A DNA stretch of 18,184 bases, taken from NCBI GenBank assembly GCA_003224135.1, contig QHYO01000007.1, positions 4,181 to 22,364 on the forward strand, read 5' to 3'. Below the pieces are notes generated by a model, which did not search any database, was not told the DNA's origin, and saw only the letters and a program-made list of their open reading frames with translations. Source of the stretch: Acidobacteriota bacterium (GTDB taxonomy: Bacteria; Acidobacteriota; Terriglobia; Acidiferrales; UBA7541). The stretch's first letter is position 1, and each line of letters starts with the position of its first letter. Below, piece by piece: positions 14,420 to 18,184 of the stretch. A program made the position numbers and the translations under genes.

Positions 14420-16239
14420 ACAGCTTCCATTTACGATTTCCGCCCGTTCCGGTTTTCCTGTTTCTCCAAATTCTTCTCGCATTGTTTATCGTTCTGCCTT
14501 GCAGAGCCACGGTTGCATATGCGATTTCTCTCGACAAACCGTCGCAGCACCTTTTTCACGTCACAATGGCGATTCCGGATGTGCAGGGCGAGTTGCAGCT
14601 GCAAATGCCCGCTTGGAACGCTCTCTACGAAATCCGGGATTTCAGCAGCCGCGTCCAGCGCGTCGAAGCATTTTCCGGATCGCAGGCATTCTTGGTCGAA
14701 AAAGTAGACAAACTTACATGGCGCATTCACGGCGATGGCGCAGTGACCGTACGCTACGCGATTTACTGGGACAGCGCCGGTCCGTTCGCTTCTCAACTGA
14801 GCGACGAGCACGCATTCATCAATCCGGCCATGGTTTTAATGTATGTGCCAGATCGCCGCAGCGAAGATATTTCTCTGGTGTTTCGCGATGTTCCACGCAC
14901 ATGGCGTATTGAGTCGCCGCTGCTTGCTTCAGCAACGGAAGCCGCCTCGATGAAACCAGTCGCGGCTGCAAACTACGACGCATTGGCGGATGCTCCGATG
15001 GAGCTCGGCACGTTTGTGGAATTTACCATGTCCCGAATTTATCCGCAGATTCGCGTTGCGATTCACGGGGACGCCTGGAAGCAAGCCGACTTGGAAAACA
15101 CCCTGCGGAAACTCTGCAATTACGAAATCGAGTTGATGGGCGGCTCGCCATACGAGCGCTACCTGTTCATCTACCATATCGGCAAGGCAGCGATGGGCGC
15201 GGGCGGCGGCATGGAACATGCCAACTCCACGGCAATCAGTATTTCGTCAGGCGCGCAAATTGCCGGTGTTTCCGCGCATGAGTTCTTTCACCTCTGGAAT
15301 GTAAAACGCATCCGGCCTGCTTCACTCGAGCCGATTGATTACACGCACGAACAATTTACGCGAGCACTTTGGTTCGCCGAAGGCGTAACGAGCACCTATG
15401 GAAGGTATGCCCAATTGCGTTCCGGCCTTTGGTCTAAGCAAGATTTTTACAACGACCTGGCACAGCAAATAAACGAACTCGAATCACGTCCCGCGAATCG
15501 CTGGCAGAGCGCCGAACAATCCAGCCTCGATACCTGGCTCGACAAATACGATTACTACAATGGCCCGGAGTTCAGCGTGTCGTACTACACAAAAGGCCAG
15601 GTTCTCGGCGTGCTGCTCGATATTCTGATTCGCGATCGCACCGACGATTCGCGGTCGCTCGACGATGTGCTGCGCCTCATGAATGAAGAATTCGCACAAA
15701 AAGGAAAAACGTACCGCGATAGTCTCGATGTTCGCCTGACCGTTGAAAAAGTTGCCGGTGGATCGTTTGAAGATTTCTTTCGGCAATATGTCGGGAATGC
15801 AGAGCCATTGCCGTATGAATCCGTACTTGCTAAAGCCGGGCTGTTGTTGCAGAAGCAGGAAATTGTCCGCGCTGAGCTTGGTTTTTCGTTTGAGCGTGAC
15901 GCCAACGGGCACTGGATCGTTCGGTCCGTTGATTCCGGCTCAACTGCGGAACGCGCGGGTTTGCTCCTTTGCGATGAAGTGAGCCAGTTCAACGGCGAAA
16001 ACGTTCCCCGCCGCGCGGAAACCTGGCTGCGCAACAGAAAACCTGGCGATGAATTGTACTTGCGAATTCTGCGAAACGAGCAACCAGTTGAAATCAAGTT
16101 TGCACTCGGCGGGAAATCGGCGACGATGTTTGCGATTGCTGAAGATCCGCAAGCGTCGGCGAAGGCGCGCGCAGTTCGGGAAGGATTGCTGCACGGTAAA
16201 CCCATCGCGGCAGTTGCCGCGCCCGCCGCGACACGCTGA
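14416..16239 (+). CDS. M61 family metallopeptidase (glycyl aminopeptidase-like) with PDZ domain, exported
   Basis: This 607-aa zinc peptidase has an N-terminal signal-like hydrophobic stretch (about residues 11-30, PVFLFLQILLALFIVLP), so it is probably periplasmic or secreted. After an N-terminal beta-rich domain it shows GAGGGMEHANS (about 261-271), the zinc motif H288-EFF-H292 in SAHEFFHLWNVKRIRP, and the third ligand E322 in WFAEGVTSTYGRY. A PDZ domain lies towards the C-terminus (roughly 490-575; GFSFERDANGHWIVRSVDSG...AERAGLLLCDEVSQFNGENV). M61 enzymes release N-terminal glycine or alanine from peptides. The start GTG 14416 overlaps the mpl stop (GTGA), giving an N-terminus that begins just before the signal segment. 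Coupling to murein-recycling genes suggests, but does not prove, a role in envelope peptide processing. Confidence 0.92.
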   Translation: MNSFHLRFPPVPVFLFLQILLALFIVLPCRATVAYAISLDKPSQHLFHVTMAIPDVQGELQLQMPAWNALYEIRDFSSRVQRVEAFSGSQAFLVEKVDKLTWRIHGDGAVTVRYAIYWDSAGPFASQLSDEHAFINPAMVLMYVPDRRSEDISLVFRDVPRTWRIESPLLASATEAASMKPVAAANYDALADAPMELGTFVEFTMSRIYPQIRVAIHGDAWKQADLENTLRKLCNYEIELMGGSPYERYLFIYHIGKAAMGAGGGMEHANSTAISISSGAQIAGVSAHEFFHLWNVKRIRPASLEPIDYTHEQFTRALWFAEGVTSTYGRYAQLRSGLWSKQDFYNDLAQQINELESRPANRWQSAEQSSLDTWLDKYDYYNGPEFSVSYYTKGQVLGVLLDILIRDRTDDSRSLDDVLRLMNEEFAQKGKTYRDSLDVRLTVEKVAGGSFEDFFRQYVGNAEPLPYESVLAKAGLLLQKQEIVRAELGFSFERDANGHWIVRSVDSGSTAERAGLLLCDEVSQFNGENVPRRAETWLRNRKPGDELYLRILRNEQPVEIKFALGGKSATMFAIAEDPQASAKARAVREGLLHGKPIAAVAAPAATR

Positions 16240-16305
16240 GCGAAAATTCCAAGTTCACCTTGACGCGAAAGCGAGTGTTCGAGAGAGTTGGCCTGAACCC
16301 GGTCC

Positions 16306-17037
16306 ATGCTGCGCACTATTTTCATCGGCGTCTTTTTATCGCTGTACATCATCATTGCTGGAATTCCTCTGCTCATTTACACGGTCATTTCGAAAAATCC
16401 GGGCGCGTTGTACTGGGCCGGAGTTCGCGGAGTCATGTTTTTTGTTCGCGCGGTTGGCGTTCGCGTGCGGGTTGCGGGCGCGGAACGGATTCCGCCAGGG
16501 ACTTGCCTATTCGTTGCGAACCATACCAGTTCAGCAGATGCGCCGGCAGTGGTCGGAGCGATACCGCGGCGGATCGCAATCCTGTTGAAGAAGTCGCTCT
16601 TCAACTACCCCATTGTCGGACAGGCGTTCCATCTGGCGCATTTCATTCCCGTAGAACGCTCGAAGCGCGATTCCGCGATTGAAAGCGTTGAGAAAGCCAT
16701 CGAAGCGATGCGTGCCGGGCAATCGTTCCTGATTTATCCGGAAGGAACGCGTAGCCCGGATGGACGGCTGCAAGACTTCAAGAAGGGCGCCGTGGTGATG
16801 GCGATCAAAGCCGGGGTACCGATTGTGCCAATCGTTTGTTCCGGCGCACATCGCGTGATGGAAAAACGGTCTCTGGTGATTCATCCCGGAGAAATTCTCG
16901 TGGAATTTCTGGAGCCGATTGACACTTCGAAATACACATTTGAGGAGCGCGAAAGACTCAACGAAATAGTGCACGACGCGATGGCGGCGGCGCTTCCTCC
17001 TGATCAGCGGCCGATTGGATTTCCTGGCGCTGCCTAG
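16306..17037 (+). CDS. plsC: 1-acyl-sn-glycerol-3-phosphate acyltransferase (PlsC family)
   Basis: PlsC transfers an acyl chain to lysophosphatidic acid, producing phosphatidic acid for membrane lipids. The 243-aa protein has an N-terminal membrane anchor (about residues 5-27, IFIGVFLSLYIIIAGIPLLIYTV), motif I NHTSSAD with the H73-X4-D78 dyad, motif III FLIYPEGTRSPDGRL (141-155), and the VPIVPIVCSGAH block (motif IV-like). Length is normal for the family. ATG 16306 is the first start after the M61 stop; no good Shine-Dalgarno sequence is visible in the 66-nt gap, which otherwise holds nothing I recognise. It is convergent with lpxD, whose stop lies only 9 nt after this gene's end. Some members of this family acylate other lipids (for example ornithine lipids), so the substrate is assigned by family only. 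Confidence 0.9.
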   Translation: MLRTIFIGVFLSLYIIIAGIPLLIYTVISKNPGALYWAGVRGVMFFVRAVGVRVRVAGAERIPPGTCLFVANHTSSADAPAVVGAIPRRIAILLKKSLFNYPIVGQAFHLAHFIPVERSKRDSAIESVEKAIEAMRAGQSFLIYPEGTRSPDGRLQDFKKGAVVMAIKAGVPIVPIVCSGAHRVMEKRSLVIHPGEILVEFLEPIDTSKYTFEERERLNEIVHDAMAAALPPDQRPIGFPGAA

Positions 17038-17046
17038 TTTCCCCTT

Positions 17047-18010
17047 TTAAAACAATCTGGCGGTCCTTTTTAGATTTGCGATCTCTTCCTCCAATTCGCG
17101 CAGTTTGCGTTGCAAGTCAGGCAACCGATTCAAGGCGGCCTGCGTTTTGAGCCACTGGCGATTTTCGACCGCCGGATATCCCGAATAGAGCCCCGCGGCT
17201 GGGACGTCGTTTGGGACGCCGCTCTTTGCGGTAATGACAGCGCCGTTGCCGATGGTGAGATGGCCAGCGGTGCCAACCTGTCCGGCAAGGATGCAGCCGT
17301 CGCCAATTCTCGTGGAACCCGCGAGCCCGACTTGTCCGCAGAGCATGGCATTCGCCCCGACCTGCGAGGCGTGACCAATCAAAACGAGATCGTCTATTTT
17401 TGCGCCGCGTGCGATACGGGTTTCGCCGACAGTGGCTCGGTCCACGCAGGCGTTGGCTTGAACTTCTACGTCATCTTCGAGCACGGCCGGGCCGGATTGG
17501 GTCATTTTGTACCAGCTACCATCTTTCTGTTTGGCGAAACCGAGACCGTCGGCTCCGATGACCACGCCGTTCTGGAGAATAACGCGATTACCGATGGAGA
17601 ACAGCGTGATCGCCGATCGTGACATCCTCGTCGACAAAGCAATTTGGGCCGATGTGTGCACCGGCGCCAACGCGTGCGGATTTTGCAACGATTGCGGTGG
17701 GATGAATCCCAGGGGCGTAGGCAGGCGGCTGATAAAAAAGTTCGATAGCGTGCGCGAAGGCGAGATATGGGTTGGCCGAACGCAGTGCGGCGAGCGGCGG
17801 AAGGCCGGCTTCGCGTTCAATGCGAATACCTTCTTCGATGAAGATGGCGGCAGCGCGGGTGGTGTGGAGCAAAGGGAAGTAGCGGCGATTGGCGAGGAAA
17901 GTGATTTGTCCTGGTGTGGCGTGGTCCATTCCCGCGATGCCGGTGATTTCAACAGAGGGATCGCCTTCGAGGCGGCAGGAAAGTTTCTCTGCGACGTCAG
18001 AGAGTTTCAT
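17047..18010 (-). pseudogene. lpxD: UDP-3-O-acylglucosamine N-acyltransferase LpxD, frameshifted
   Basis: LpxD adds the second hydroxyacyl chain in lipid A synthesis. The - strand start is ATG at 18010, with AGGAG at 18023-18019, 8 nt upstream. The first frame (18010 to stop at 17588) encodes the N-terminal domain (MKLSDVAEKLSCRLEGDPSV, GQITFLANRRYFP) and the first hexapeptide repeats up to VDEDVTIGDHAVLHR. The remaining hexapeptide barrel continues in another frame from about 17595 (IGNRVILQNGVVIGADGLGF) to 17047 and includes the probable catalytic His in LIGHASQVG (codon 17373-17371), AGSTRIGDGCILAGQVG and a C-terminal helix. About 11 residues between DHAVL and IGNRV that LpxD proteins normally have are absent, consistent with loss of 32 nt at about 17593-17602. 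This could be real inactivation or a local assembly or consensus error. Confidence 0.85.
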
Positions 18011-18184
18011 GGAGAGGGCTCCTGAGAGTTGCGCAATCGAAGAGCACAGGCAACAATGGCCGTGCTTCCCTAGGCGAGTCTCGCACAGGGGCAAGAGGGA
18101 AGTACAGTTCGAGCCAAAATGGGGATTGGGTTGAGAAGGAGGGGGTTGTACGTACCCACGCCATTTCGTGTAAGCATGGCAAAT
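18011..18184 (-). other. Region upstream of lpxD, no gene recognised
   Basis: This 174-nt stretch upstream of lpxD (reading leftwards) contains the lpxD Shine-Dalgarno sequence (18023-18019) and an 8-nt palindrome GTACGTAC at about 18147-18154. On the - strand a frame continues upstream of the lpxD ATG as far as 18094, but its residues do not resemble LpxD. I see no RNA gene or convincing promoter. The gene that would precede lpxD lies outside the window. Confidence 0.4.

Noticed and set aside
17110..18025. Two + strand open frames of about 170 aa opposite lpxD
   Set aside because: They are antisense to recognisable LpxD hexapeptide repeats. The Gly/Asp-rich translation reflects the repeat structure of the opposite strand.
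1..18184. CRISPR arrays, insertion sequences, tRNA/rRNA genes, toxin-antitoxin or phage defence genes
   Set aside because: No regularly spaced repeats, transposase motifs, tRNA-like cloverleaf or defence-family motifs were seen; the content is housekeeping and metabolic.

Overview
The window is an ordinary-looking, gene-dense chromosomal stretch, moderately GC-rich, with all genes on the + strand except the last (lpxD, - strand). The gene set (bacillithiol enzyme BshC together with an LpxD-type lipid A gene, HemW, MeaB, MTA phosphorylase next to a PfkB kinase, Mpl and an S66 carboxypeptidase) points to a Gram-negative bacterium that makes bacillithiol. The best guess is an Acidobacteriota (Terriglobia/Koribacter-like) genome. 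This is inferred from gene content only; no rRNA is present.

Layout. 2-511 is the 3' end of a DapA-superfamily aldolase, closed by a hairpin that overlaps its stop codon. 551-829 is an orphan small ORF. 901-2928 holds bshC and a YjbQ-family gene. 3028-3847 is a two-gene SRPBCC + ArsR regulatory unit whose promoter is flanked by two near-identical palindromes. 3968-5134 is hemW. 5170-9365 carries threonine aldolase, an acyl-CoA dehydrogenase, the GTPase meaB and a metallo-beta-lactamase-fold hydrolase. 9393-11318 carries mtnP and a PfkB sugar/nucleoside kinase. 11374-16239 is a tightly coupled run (ATGA, ATGA and GTGA overlaps) of an MgtC-family membrane protein, an LD-carboxypeptidase, the murein-tripeptide ligase Mpl and an exported M61 metallopeptidase. 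A PlsC-type acyltransferase follows. On the opposite strand, converging on it, lies an lpxD split by a frameshift.

How the genes fit together. The strongest functional unit is LD-carboxypeptidase + Mpl: the first trims murein tetrapeptide to tripeptide, and the second reattaches tripeptide to UDP-MurNAc, so together they recycle cell wall peptide. The acyl-CoA dehydrogenase and MeaB suggest branched-chain/propionyl-type acyl-CoA catabolism ending at a B12-dependent mutase outside the window. MtnP and the PfkB kinase suggest purine/MTA salvage. PlsC and LpxD are both envelope-lipid acyltransferases, but they are convergent and do not form an operon.

I found no CRISPR array, insertion sequence, tRNA, rRNA or prophage, and no convincing new multi-gene system. 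The items most worth a second look are the paired-palindrome promoter of the SRPBCC/ArsR unit, the apparent loss of about 32 nt in lpxD, the missing start codon of the acyl-CoA dehydrogenase, and the translationally coupled murein-recycling run.
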